From Nephrocerus scutellatus (taxonomy: Eukaryota > Arthropoda > Insecta > Diptera > Pipunculidae), in the NCBI GenBank assembly GCA_947095585.1, contig OX352761.1:27929777-27993776 (forward strand): a DNA stretch of 64,000 nucleotides. Direction: 5' to 3'. Both the position numbers and the translations under genes were made by a program. This document shows positions 21,991 to 32,484 of the stretch, piece by piece. Below the pieces are notes generated by a model. The model was not told where the DNA came from. It did no database searches and saw nothing but the letters and a program-made list of their open reading frames with translations. Each line of letters starts with the position of its first letter. Position 1 is the first letter of the stretch.

Positions 21991-24900
21991 TTAATTAAAG
22001 CGTGGAGGTTTTCTAATGGTGCGCCCTGATCGACTTGACGTTGTTGTTGCTCCGGTGGCTGAGTGGTCCAGATTAAATGTTACTGTTTTTTTAACGTGAC
22101 TACTGCCATTTTTAACTGTTGGGTTGGATGATGTCTTCGTTACCGGTATCGGTTGATTTGCAGTGTTGGTGATTTCATTTGAAGTCTGGTTACTCGGTTG
22201 GTCGTTATTTCCCTGGTTATTTGGTTCTTCGTTCTCGATAAAACAGGGTTTCAACCGATTTATTGACACATTGGATTCAACACCTTTTACCATTACGGTG
22301 TAATATTTTTCCGCTCGATGGACTACACGGTACGGACCTTCATACGGAGGTTGCAGTGCTTTACGCACCGCGTCGGTACGAATTAGAACATGTGAGCAGT
22401 TCTTGAGGTCCTTGAAAACGAAAATATCCGTTTTTTTTGTATGTCTGGCTGGTGGTGATGGCTGCACGGCTTTAAAGTAATTCCGAATTTGATTGATGAC
22501 TTGGCTTTGTGTCGTGAATTATGTTGATTGCATCATGTCTCCTGGCAGACGTAAACTCTCGCCGTACACTAATTCGGCTGATGAAGCCTCGAAGTCGTCG
22601 CGGAATGCAGTTCTCAAGCCTAGTAGCACCAATGGTAGCGTCTTGGTCCATTGCTGATTGTTGACACACATTATTGCTGCTTTTAGACTGCGGTGCCATC
22701 TCTCGACCATACCGTTGCATGCAGGATTGTAAGATGTCGTACGTTTACGTTGGAATCCTATTAAATTAGCCAGACTGTTGAATAACTCGGACTCGAACTG
22801 AGCTCCTCTGTCGGAAACGATAACGGAAGGTACTCCGAATCGACTGATCCATGTTTTCAACAGCGTGTTGGCTACTGTTTCTGCCTTTATATCCGGGATC
22901 GGCGTGGCTTCCGGCCACCGAGTGAAACGATCTATGATTGTCAGACAGTACCGTTGATTTTCGGACGGTTCTAAGGGTCCCACGATATCGATATGAATTT
23001 CTGCAAAGCGATTGCTGACAACTGGAAAGTTGCCGCATTGACTTTTAACGTGCCTTGAAATTTTGCACTTTTGGCACTTAATGCATGATTTCGCCCATTG
23101 CCGCGCATTAACGTTAAGTGCTGGCCAAATGAATTTTTTTCGGATAAGCTTGGTTGTGCTTCGAACTCCCGGATGAGCCACGTTGTGGTACGTTTCGAAT
23201 ACCTGGCGTCGAAATTTTGCTGGAACATATGGCCTTGGAGTACTTGTTGACACGTCGCAGAATAAGAATTTGTCCGTTCCGAAGACTGGCATTCTATGGA
23301 ATTTTAGGCTTTTGTTGTTCTCGATTAATGTTTTGAGTTCGTCATCCTCGTTCTGTTCATCGGCCATGAGTGAAAAGTCTATGTTGGCTGGTATTGTTAA
23401 AGCGTCGACACGTGACAGAGCGTCCGCCACAACATTGTCCTTGCCGGAGATGTGTTGTATATTTGTCGTGTACTGCGCGACTAAATCCAAATGTCTGCGT
23501 TGGCGTGGCGATGCTTTGTCTAGATTTTGTGTTAGCGCATATGTGATTGGTTTATGATCGGTGTATAGTACGAATTCTCGACCATCGATAAAATGTTTGA
23601 AATGCTTAATGGCGGCGTACGCAGCCAGCAACTCTCTGTCATATGTGCTGTAATTTTGTTCTGCACCAGTTAGTTTTCGAGAGAAGAAGCTTAGTGGTTG
23701 CCAGCTCCCTGATACATATTGTTGTACTACCGCTCCGATTGATTGGTTAGATGCATCGACCATTATAGCCAGTTTGTGGAAAGCCGACGGATGAGCAAGC
23801 TGGACTGCTTCAGCTAGTCGTACTTTGCATCGTTTGAATGCCTGATCTGCTTCGTCATGCCAGATTATTTCCCTGTTATCATTTTTCTTCCGTCCCTTAA
23901 TGAACTCGTATAGTATTGCTTGTTCTTGAGCCGCATTTGGAAGGAATATGCGGTAATAATTCATCATGCCTAAAAATCGTTGTATACCTTTGGTTGTGGT
24001 TGGCCGTGTGAAGTTTACTATTACTTCCACTCTAGCTTGAGTTGGTTTGATGCCGGTGGCTGAGATGTCAAAGCCTAGGAAGCTGATTTGTTCTGCGCCG
24101 AAGACACATTTATTTATGTTTACCACCAGGCCGGCGTCCTGTAGCCGTTGAAATGCAATCTTCAGGTGTTGTACGTGTTGCTCTAGGTTGTTGGATGCTA
24201 CCAAGATGTCATCGATGTACGGAAATATGAACTTGTCATCGCGAAAAATGGAATGTATCAGCCGTTGGAACGTTTGAGCGGCGTTCCGTAACCCGAACGT
24301 CATGCGCGGGAACTCGAACAATCCGAATGGTGTACAGATAGCTGTTTTTTCGATGTCCGCTTCGTCGATTGGTATCTGGTGATACGCCCGTACGAGGTCA
24401 ATTTTTGAAAATATACTACATCCTTCGAGTTGATGATTGAAGTCTGTGACGAATGGTATTGGATACCGATCGGGCTTCGTCTTCTGGTTTAATCCGCGGT
24501 AATCTCCGCAGAGTCTCCAACTACCGTCTTTTTTCTTAGCGATGTGGATGGGACTGGCCCAATTACTCTTCGACACTCGACATACTCCTTGGTTTAACCA
24601 GTGATCGATTTCCTTCCTGGCGATCTGCATTTTCTCCGTATTAAGACGTCGGACTTTCGCAGAACATGGTTGTCCCTCAGTCTCAATCTTGTGGGTGACG
24701 CTATGTTTTACTGTATTGAGCGACGGTGTTTCGTGAAATACTGCCTTGAACCCCTGTATCAGGTTTTGGATTTGTGGATTGATTCCATCCAACTTAACGA
24801 CGGTTAATTGGTAGGACGGTAATGCGATTGAAATTCCAGAGACTGATAAGGAAGTCAACGGGTCGATCATCTTTTTGTTTTTAACATCCACTAGCAAGCC

Positions 24901-25266
24901 GTAATGCAACAGAAAATCTGCCTCGATGATGCATCTGTCGACGTTGGCGATCACGAATTTCCAGACGAACGGTCGTCGTAACCCTAAATTCAAAGTTAGG
25001 TTCTTTGTACCAAATGTATCTATGGATGAGGAGTTGGCAGCAAATAATTTTAAATCCGATTTGATGAGTTCTTCTCGCTGGGTTGGTGGTATGACGGAAA
25101 TCTCAGCACCAGTGTCTATGAGGAATTGTTGTTTTGTTGTTGAATCAACAACTATTAGGCGGCTGTTTGAAGGGCTGCCCTCACTCGCCGCATGTAGTGA
25201 GGTGCCTACTGGTTTTCCGAAGCGTCGGCGGCCTTGCCCTTGTGGTACATGCAAGGTTTCGCACAA
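21991..25266 (-). pseudogene. pol: Pol polyprotein of the gypsy-type element, interrupted by one stop
   Basis: Domains in order from 25266: aspartic protease with LIDTGAE (about residue 50), reverse transcriptase with YIDD (about residue 350) and '[11 protein letters not shown]', RNase H with '[14 protein letters not shown]' and 'LYTDHKPI', integrase zinc finger (H...H...CIKCQKC), and the DDE core ('DIVGPLE', '[10 protein letters not shown]'). A TAA at 22519-22521 ends the first 915 codons. The same frame then continues to 21991 with an integrase C-terminal 'GPYRVVHRAEKYY' domain and a Ser/Thr-rich tail. The frame starts about 60 bp before the gag stop and lies -1 relative to gag, so a -1 frameshift probably makes Gag-Pol. 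Only one lesion is seen. Confidence 0.9.
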
Positions 25267-26069
25267 TGTTTGGCGTTGTCCCCATATTTAGCGTGATACC
25301 AGCAGGTCGGAAATTTCCTAATTTGAGATTCGGATCGTGTCTTGCTGCGCGAACGTGTATTTTCGCCAGATGATTTTCGTTGTATGTCCCGAGCCTTACG
25401 ATCGTTATTGCTAAATTGATCGAAGCGTTTCGTTAGGGCGTCAATCCGCGCTAAGATTAACTGCTCTGAATTATCCATGTTGGGTGAAGATGATGTTTTG
25501 GCAACGTTGTATATAGCCAATGGACTATTTATTTCGACAATTTTATCCGCCGATGCTGCGAGCTTTACTAATTCACATTCGTCCATGCATGATAGTATTT
25601 CTTGGACATGATTCGGTAGTCGTTGTAGCCATAAGTTGCGTAATACTGCCTCAGTGATTTGGTCTGCAGCCAATGCCTGCATTTCTCGTAGTAATTGTGA
25701 CGGTTTTTTGTCACCGAGTTGTAAACCGGAGAGCAGTCGGTTTAGTTTCATCCTGTTGGAGTCGCACAGTCTATCCTTTATTGCCGCCTTTAGTGAAGCA
25801 TATTTATCATCCTTCGGTGGGTTGAGCAATAGTTCGCGTACGCACTTGGTGGTTTCCAGATCGAGTGCGGCCACTAGGTAGCCATACTTTGTTTGGTCGA
25901 CCGATATTCCGCATATTTGGAACTGGGCTTCCAGTTGCATAAACCATATTTCCGGGTCGTCTCGGTTGAACACGGAATGTTTTACTGACAGCTTGTATAT
26001 ATTAGTTGTATACTGTCCGTCGTTGTTTACTTTCTTTTTATCTTGAACGTCCGTTTCGTTGTCACTCAT
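25206..26069 (-). CDS. gag: Gag protein of the gypsy-type element
   Basis: A 287-residue intact frame beginning 177 bp after the 5' LTR. The N-terminal part carries '[16 protein letters not shown]' and 'LKAAIKDRL', typical of retrotransposon capsid (retrotrans_gag). A basic Arg/Ser/Lys-rich stretch follows ([17 protein letters not shown]), and the C terminus has '[20 protein letters not shown]', a Cys/His cluster distinct from the classical CCHC knuckle. It packages element RNA into particles. Upstream AUG context and frame agree. Confidence 0.9.
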   Translation of the reverse strand: MSDNETDVQDKKKVNNDGQYTTNIYKLSVKHSVFNRDDPEIWFMQLEAQFQICGISVDQTKYGYLVAALDLETTKCVRELLLNPPKDDKYASLKAAIKDRLCDSNRMKLNRLLSGLQLGDKKPSQLLREMQALAADQITEAVLRNLWLQRLPNHVQEILSCMDECELVKLAASADKIVEINSPLAIYNVAKTSSSPNMDNSEQLILARIDALTKRFDQFSNNDRKARDIQRKSSGENTRSRSKTRSESQIRKFPTCWYHAKYGDNAKHCAKPCMYHKGKAADASENQ

Positions 26070-26228
26070 TTTGTTGAACGGTTTTGTAGAACAGTGCGCG
26101 CTGGACTACTATGATATTGACCATGCGGTTTTTTTTTTTTTGAGGTTATGTTGTCCTCGAACTTTGTATTCCCGAAGAAATTAGGCGGAATAATTTTAGC
26201 ACTTCTTGACCGAAATTAAATTGTGATC

Positions 26229-26246
26229 ACGTCGGGGTCACCAGAT
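26229..26246 (-). promoter_or_regulatory. Primer-binding site
   Basis: Immediately inside the 5' LTR the minus strand reads ATCTGGTGACCCCGACGT. TGG, two bases after the LTR end, would pair with the CCA of a tRNA. The tRNA species is not determined. Confidence 0.6.
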
Positions 26247-26676
26247 TGTGGTTATGGGCCCAGTTATTCCACGAACCAAATACGTCGTCTCCACTGGAAC
26301 ACCAAATCACAATATATATATATATATAACCGCGTGTTTGACGGTACGAATATTTAAGGATTTGATCGTACAATTTCGATCCAATTAACTTTAACGATTA
26401 CAAACACTTTGTTGATTATTTGGATATTTCGATTTAATTATTATTTTTATTTAATTTTATTTAAATCAAATGAAATTGATAACAAAGTTGAATTTATAAC
26501 CTTAATTGTTGCGTGTCTCGCTTTTCGTCTTTTTCTTCATAATGTCATGACAGTTCAAAATGGAGTATTATTTTTTCTTTTTTTTCCCAGTGGCGAATGA
26601 ACGAATTAATTTAATCAAGGGGTGAACACAGTTTATGCGTTGTTTCGAAGCGCTTGTACGCGTTGATGTCGCCACA
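26247..26676 (-). repeat. 5' LTR (right) of the gypsy-type element
   Basis: By eye identical over 430 bp to the left LTR. It should carry the promoter of the element. Confidence 0.95.
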
Positions 26677-26680
26677 AAGC

Positions 26681-27337
26681 GACTATCTTGACAGAAAAGG
26701 GAGATTAGTACCCGAGTCTTCTGGAAATATAAAATTGCCATCTGATTTTTGTAATCTGGTATCATCTGTCGCAGAGCTAATAAAATCCATTTATCCGGCT
26801 GTTTCTCAAAACTATCACATGTTGCGAGAGAGGTCAATTCTTGCTGCTAAAAATGAAGAACATAAGTCTAAGATACGGTAGTAGAGAGTTCCTACACTTG
26901 ATTCGTCTGGATTGCGAGCACATAGTCTTTAACTTAAAGTGGGATCTCCAATTATTTTACTACGGAATCTCGACTCGCCACAACTTTGCAACGGCACAAG
27001 CATGTGCGTAAAAAAGATGCTTGGCAATGTTAATTAAGCGACTATCTTGACAGAAAAGGGAGATGTTGAAACAGTTTTTATCCTACGGATACCACTCATT
27101 CTCCCTTCTCCCTTCTACATTTAACACATTGCAATTTCCATAAAACTTGCGCTTCGATGGCGATCAATAAGTGACAAGGTCTATTAAATCTATTAAGTAC
27201 TGCAGAGTAGATTTAAGATCGTTATGTTTTTTCCACGGACAACTTTATGTTGCTTGCTCTAGGGTCGGTTCACCTAAGAATTTATTTATTCTAGCTTCTG
27301 GCGGTGAAACTACAAACATTGTAATCATTATAATATA
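26681..27337 (+). pseudogene. Helitron-type PIF1 helicase remnant, duplicated second copy and downstream part
   Basis: 26681-26705 completes the first 359-bp unit and 26706-27064 is the second copy. Single-copy sequence with the helicase end then follows. Typical motifs include 'AAKNEEHKSKI', an 'ILTGKGEM'-like stretch (27050-27070) and 'FFHGQLYVACSRVGSPKNLF' (27230-27290), the conserved C-terminal helicase signature of Helitrons. Frames are broken by several shifts and stops. Confidence 0.8.
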
Positions 27338-29274
27338 TAAACAATATAATCAAGATAGATATCATTCATTTATCCACCAATGCCTAATAGAAGATTGGGA
27401 TAAAAAAATACCTGGGCAACGCCGGGTAATCAGATAGTCTAATATAAAAACGGGTAAAATAAGGATAATTAAGGTTACATCAAATTTTAATTTCTATAAA
27501 AATAAAAAGTCTATGTAAATCCGAATTATTGGCATACTCTCATTACAATACTACTGTTTGTTTATCTTCTGTCCTACTGTGTCTACTGCTAGAGACTCCA
27601 AATATAAGAACGAGCTTCCCTTCACGCATTTTTTACATTTATGATCTGACTATCAGTACAGTCTGGCGAAACACGAATCGATTTGAGCTTCTATGACTTT
27701 TTAAGTATCTTACATGAAGTGCAATATTGCAAGCTGCACCGAAGAATGCAATTATGTCGTACATACATATGTACTAAACTTCCTTAGAATCTCAGAAAAC
27801 AAGATAAGTCACACATAAGATAGCGCTTTCGGCTTACTAGATAAGTTATTTAGGCTGGCAAATCCTCGCAACTAAGACTTTAAAGGGAATTTATGTGCTC
27901 GATACTCGTTAAGAATAATGATACTGAACCACAGGATAATTGTTAAATGGAATTTTGTAAATGGTCAGTTTAATATTATTGGGATCCTAACTGCTGGATC
28001 TGAACTGATTCGATATAAAATCTTTTAAAATTTTAAATATCGCTCTTGTTGGGACACCCTGTATAAGCTTGGACTCATGAAATTGGGTGAAAATGGACAC
28101 ATGAAAATAGTGTCCACTCATAAAATTAGGTCCTTCTGGCCAAGTCCGATTGGAGCAGATTATGCAGTGAAGTGAAGTCGTAAGAGTCCATCCGTTCCAA
28201 GTGTAATTCTGTTTCACTGTTCTGAAGTAACACTGAGACGTCATGCAGCTCTTCTTATACGTTGTAGTAGTAACACAACACTGACTATATCGCTCTTGTT
28301 GATCAAATACACCAATATTGTGCCACGGATTTCTAGGAATTTGAATAGACTTTAATACTGTATTTGTCAAAAAAAATGTATCCGAGAGGATTTCTCGAAA
28401 TAATCGTGTTGGTAAATACAATTTTAAAAATTTGTTTTTCTTATTTTAACGACCTTCATATCGGTATGGCTTAAATACTTTAAAAAAATGTACATTGCTT
28501 GATCTTAAAAATTCAATTTTCTTTCAAAAAAGACCTTATAGCCAGAAGCATTCAAGAGTTATATGGTGTGAAGTCATCTAAGGTCAAAAGTACGTTTTCG
28601 TTCATTTTACACACTTTCAATTTTCGCCAATATCACAATTATTGTGAGGTGGATTTGTAGAAAATTAAATAGGATTTAATACTGCATTTGTCAAAAAAAA
28701 TTATCCGAGAGCAGTTTTCAAAATAATCGCATTTGAAATAAAAACAACCCATAAAAATTTTTCATCTAAATTCTCTAATCGCAGAAATTGATATGGGAGC
28801 CCCTCGATCCTGGATTATTTTTTTTTATTGTAGGAGAAAATCATCGAAACAGACATTTGACATCAGATGTTAAAATTGAAAATGCTCAGATCATTTTATT
28901 CGGAGCACTTAGAGCACGCTCATACTCTGAGCAAATAAGAAACACGAACATTTATCTTGAGAACTCTTTGACTGCTCTGAACTAATTTATGAAAACGCGA
29001 AATGACAGAATATTGCGAAAACTTGTTGTTCTATCTGTAAGTTGATATCGACAACAAAAAACGACATCAATAAAAATAAAATTCAGTAAATAAAAATGTA
29101 AGTTGAATTAAGCATAAAACATTTATGTCTCGTTTCATTTGCTGGGTTCATTTGTGCATGAGCTAAGAATTCTCTCTCTCTTTATCACCAAAACCATGCA
29201 GCGCAGCCGACTGCGCAGCACACACCGCACACAGTCCATAAAGGGCGACGAATATCTGATGCCAGTATAGATAT
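27338..29274. other. Interval without a recognised gene; one unassigned minus-strand frame
   Basis: A 144-codon frame lies at complement(27987..28421). It has no start context, splice site or family I know. It ends near 'GTTGGGACACCCTGTAT', a motif often seen at element borders. A ~60-bp direct repeat (TTTAATACTG.ATTTGTCAAA followed by TCCGAGAG) is at about 28349-28411 and 28674-28735. 28787-28812 (ATATGGGAGCCCCTCGATCCTGG) is a small family A scrap. Confidence 0.4.
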
Positions 29275-29460
29275 TTAAAAAATGTATAAGGGCCTTGCGG
29301 CCGAACCCGGGACCCGATCACTACCAAATTTTCGGAAAATATTGTTTATTGGGTATACACATGTGTGTAAAATTTTAAGAAAATCGGGTAAATTTTTTAA
29401 AATGTTTGTATGGGAGCCCCCCGACCCCGCAGCCCGAGGGGTTTTAATTGAAAATGGAAT
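29275..29460. repeat. Foldback/monomer repeat family A, partial copy
   Basis: Shares GCGGCCGAACCCGGGACCCG, 'GGGTATACACATGTGTGTAAAATTTTAAG' (in pieces) and 'CCCCGACCCCGCAGCCCGAG' with the complete copy at 11281-11730. Terminal blocks are missing. Confidence 0.7.
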
Positions 29461-29692
29461 AAAAAAAAAGAAAAATGAGTATTAGTAAGTACAAAATAGT
29501 TAAAAAATATAAAAATATTGTGACATCGAAATTTTTAATCATACACACAACATAAAATGTTAGTATAAACTATATAATATAAGTGTAAACGTCAACAAAC
29601 TGTTACCACTCGTACAAAAAACTGCGGTATAACTGCAATAAAACCTGTAATAATTTACGAATTTTTATAATCTATCGTCGTTCATAAAATCG

Positions 29693-29870
29693 GGCCTTAA
29701 TGCCGGATCCGAACGGCGAATTGAGAAGCTTTCAGTGACAAGTTTTTACTCTCGGTCGTTTGTCAAACTTTCGCGAGAGGTGGGATACCGTGAAAAATAC
29801 TTTGGTGTTACTGGGATTCGAACCCTGCTCAGCAGTCCATGCTCCTATCCACTGAGCCACGGCGCCCACG
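29693..29870 (-). mobile_element. tRNA-derived SINE, copy 3
   Basis: Minus-strand copy. The head has TGGCTCAGTGGATAGGAGCA and a B box GGTTCGAATCCC near-match (here GGGATTCGAACCC on the plus strand). The body matches 11881-12000 closely (TTTGACAAACG..CGAGAG, GGCGAATTGAGAAGC). The 3' tail is short, so it may be 3'-deleted. Confidence 0.8.
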
Positions 29871-29882
29871 AACGCGGCTATA

Positions 29883-30180
29883 GCTGTATTTTATTTGCCG
29901 AGGAAAAAGGAATTACCACAACAGCTGTATTTTATTTGGAATCCGAATAAGGAATTCGAATGTCAAAACCTGCCAAAACCAGCATAACAGCAGGTTTTGC
30001 TTATTCCAAAAAGGATATAGATAGTGCAATTGTTGTTGTAATTCCTTATTTCTCGGCAAATAAAATACAGCTAACAATTGCACTGTCGAATTCCTTCTTT
30101 GGAATTTGAAAACCTGCTGTTTGGCTGGTTTTGACATTTGATATTCTATCTGATTTTCGGATTACAAATAAAATACATGC
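29883..30180 (+). mobile_element. MITE family M, outer copy containing a nested copy
   Basis: The left end GCTGTATTTTATTTGCCGAG runs to about 29923 (AATTACCACAACA). The element then resumes at about 30072 with ACAATTGCACTGTCGAATTC and ends near 30180. The two halves together give one full-length element. The 148-bp stretch between them is another member of the same family. Confidence 0.8.
29924..30071 (-). mobile_element. MITE family M, inner copy inserted in another MITE
   Basis: Complete copy with GCTGTATTTTATTTGGAATC at the left and CTCGGCAAATAAAATACAGC at the right, followed by TA. The core is in minus orientation (AGCAGGTTTTGCTTATTCC). Confidence 0.8.
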
Positions 30181-30615
30181 TGTATTGCATAAGCATCAGG
30201 CCGAAAATAAATCCAAAAAGTTTTTAGGATTTATAACTAAAGCCATTTCTTAGTTATAGCGCTCACCGTAAGGCGGTGTTTTGTTTAACACACATAACAA
30301 TTAAATTCATCGAAAATTTAAAGCCAAAAGCTGTTGCTTTGTAAAGCTAAGCCGCCTTTGCCAAGGAAACGCAGCAACAGCTTATGTTGTTTTGGCCCTA
30401 GGGTTGTCAAATTGTTACTCTAGTATAAGTTGTGTTCAACCAGCCGCACTGGACTACTCTGGGCAGAAAAGTGTAGCTTTTTTGTTTTCATTGGAAACGG
30501 ATTTCGTTTCTTTGCCATCGACTTCAGCGCAGGCATTAGAAAAAGCTGTGTTGTGTGTTTACTTATTGACACGATGACTAATTCGCTATAAAATAATAAA
30601 CAAAAATACGATATA

Positions 30616-31279
30616 ATGAAGGCAGTTGTGCAGCGGGTAACTTTGGCAAAAGTAACAGGTATTAATCGAATATATGTTGCTAAAAGTGCATGTCATTAAT
30701 AAACTGTAAAACATTAATTATACTTAGTTGGCGAAGAACTAATCAGCAGCATTGGTCGCGGTCTATGCGTACTCGTCGGAATAACCACTAATGACAACGA
30801 GAAGGATGTAGAGTACTTGTAAAGTTAATAGCATTTATCTTTTTTTGATATAAAACTTACTATCCCTGGTTCCTATTAAAGGGTGCGAAAACTTTTAGCG
30901 TTACGATTGTTTGAGGACCAATCGGGAAAGCGATGGCAGAAAAGCGTCAAGGAAGAAAATCTTGAAATTCTCTGTGTAAGTCAGTTTACATTGTATCACC
31001 GATTAAAAGGCAATAAGCCTGATTTCCATTTGGCAATGCAAGGAGATGCTGCACAAAATTTATACAGTAGTTTTCTAACTAAGCTAGGCAACGATTACGA
31101 TGTGAATAAAGTAAAAGGTAATACCGAAATACGTTGTTTTCTTAAATAATTTATTAATAGTCCTAATATTAACAGACGGCAAGTTTGGTGCATATATGCA
31201 AGTGCACATACAAAATGACGGGCCTGTCACCATCGAATTAGAATCCCCCATTACAGAAAATCATTTAAATAAAATATAA
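30616..31279 (+). CDS. Dtd: D-aminoacyl-tRNA deacylase (D-Tyr-tRNA deacylase), 4 exons
   Basis: Exons 30616..30658, 30728..30818, 30882..31117 and 31176..31279 give 157 residues, the normal DTD length. Donors are GTATTA, GTAAAG and GTAATA; acceptors are ACTTAG, TTAAAG and TAACAG; phases 1, 2, 1 agree. The N terminus MKAVVQRVTLAKVT is the DTD start. 'VSQFTLYHRLKGNKPDFHLAM' holds the SQxT motif (SQFTL) of the active site and substrate pocket. 'GKFGAYMQVHIQNDGPVTIELES' contains the family's Gly-cis-Pro region (DGPVT). The enzyme hydrolyses D-aminoacyl-tRNAs and Gly-tRNA(Ala) in the cytosol as proofreading. It is intact, with the nested MITE pair 430 bp upstream. Confidence 0.97.
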
Positions 31280-31290
31280 ATTAAAATACA

Positions 31291-31296
31291 AATAAA
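31291..31296 (+). terminator. Candidate poly(A) signal of Dtd
   Basis: AATAAA 12 bp beyond the stop, repeated a few bases later in an AATAAAAATAAAA run. Confidence 0.5.
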
Positions 31297-31331
31297 AATA
31301 AAATTAGTACAAAAAAAACACATTTAACGAT

Positions 31332-31413
31332 TTAGGGACACACTTTCAAAGTAATTCCCATTGCTACGCCAAACGATATTGATCCACCTAATGTGAGATG
31401 TGCCTTTAGATCG
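31332..31413 (-). CDS. Candidate last exon of an unidentified minus-strand gene
   Basis: After an acceptor-like CCACTAG, the minus strand encodes 'DLKAHLTLGGSISFGVAM' and 'GITLKVCP' then a stop. It has non-repetitive codon use and a Gly-rich hydrophobic stretch like a small membrane protein. It is tail-to-tail with Dtd, a position where a convergent gene would be expected. No upstream exon was found, so this is a weak call. It could be chance. Confidence 0.2.
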
Positions 31414-32206
31414 CTAGTGGATCGTTGCCCAAGAAAACCGTAATGTACAAGTATTTAATCAGTTTACTAACAGCCCATGTAACTCGCTCACGCAGAATTT
31501 GCGATTTTCAATCCTTTAAGATCTCAAACTTTGAAATATCATAAACCCCAAAGAACCTATCAATCAGGGAGTACGACGAAGCTATACCACGCGAGAGTTT
31601 GGCAAGCTGGAACCCGTGTAGGGTTAGAAAAGGTAGCATAGGGGTGGGGCAGTATACTAATTGAAGGGAGAAATATTTTTGATGTAAGGCAATTGCCATT
31701 ATATGAAATAATAAAGAGTAAATGTAAAAAAAACGGGTAAATCTTTAATTTATACACAAGTGTCACACGCGCGTGTCGTCGGAAAGGTTAAAAAGGGCCT
31801 CAACGAATTCAAAAATACCTACAGACGGACGAAGTCAAGTTAAATAAAAGTTTTTAAAAACTAGGGGCCGATTATTCATGTAAAGGACGGTTTTGACTTT
31901 TTTCTATCATAATACCGGAAAAAATATTACTTTCCCTGCACACATAAATAACATTTAAACAACTTGAATACATTCAAATCAACTTACTTCTTCCTTACCA
32001 CTTATCATGGTAAATATACCGCTAAAGTATTATCGCGGCATGGCTCAACCGACCATTGTGTAGTATAGTACGGTTAAAGCACTATTATCTGAAGAGTTAA
32101 CATATTTCTTAACTTTGACTTAAATTCATTTTCTTATTACGAAGGTTAGAGCAAATAGCTCTAATGATTCTAATGTTAATTTTTTTTTTCGTAAAACTCT
32201 GCCCCA
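31414..32206. other. No recognised gene; family D scrap
   Basis: 31735-31860 has 'GTGTCACACGCGCGTGTCG', 'TTAAAAAGGGCCTCAACGAATTC', and 'ACAGACGGACGAAGTCAAGTTAAATAAAAG'. These are the monomer and end of repeat family D (see 50890-51330). The rest is AT-rich. Confidence 0.45.
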
Positions 32207-32430
32207 GATTTTTTTTTTGGCTGTCAAGTTGTTCGTTTCCCCTTCAAAGCGACTCTACCGTAGAGCTAAAACAGCTATTGATATTTTGGGAGATTTACCC
32301 CTCTTCATACATAACACATGCAACGAAAAATGTAAACAAAGGAATTTCGCCTTTCGTGTTCGATATCCTTTTTGAAAATTTCTGCGGTCGAGCGCGCTCT
32401 ATGAAAAAAAATTCAACATAAAAGTGTACT
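32207..32430 (+). repeat. Repeat family B, copy 3
   Basis: TTTTTTTTGGCTGTCAAGTTGTTCG, CTCTACCGTAGAG, TTTTGGGAGATTTACCC, AACACATGCAACGAAAAATG and TTCTGCGGTCGAGCG occur in the same order as on the minus strand at 14272-14500. Confidence 0.7.
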
Positions 32431-32484
32431 TTTTTTCGATAATATTATATAGGGCTAGATAAGATACAGTTAAATAATTGTATG

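Larger units (their letters stand above)
21530..26676 (-). mobile_element. Ty3/gypsy-type LTR retrotransposon, 5147 bp, with 4-bp target duplication
   Basis: The LTRs are 21530..21959 and 26247..26676, both 430 bp, starting TG and ending CA. I see no difference between them, so insertion was very recent. Flanks carry the direct repeat AAGC (21526-21529 and 26677-26680). Transcription is on the minus strand: the 5' LTR is the right one, then a primer-binding site, gag (26069-25206), pol (25266-21991) and a polypurine tract. Domain order (protease, RT, RNase H, integrase) is that of Ty3/gypsy. There is no envelope gene. One in-frame stop interrupts pol, so this copy is probably not autonomous. 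Confidence 0.95.

Noticed and set aside
21991..22467. Separate third gene (envelope) of the LTR element
   Set aside because: It is in the same frame as pol and begins with the integrase C-terminal domain. It is the pol end after a stop codon, with no signal peptide or membrane segment.
27987..28421. 144-codon minus-strand frame
   Set aside because: No domain or homologue recognised and flanked by repeat-like sequence. Left as unassigned.
30392..30577. 61-codon frame upstream of Dtd
   Set aside because: Ends just before the Dtd start and has no family features; more likely 5' flank.
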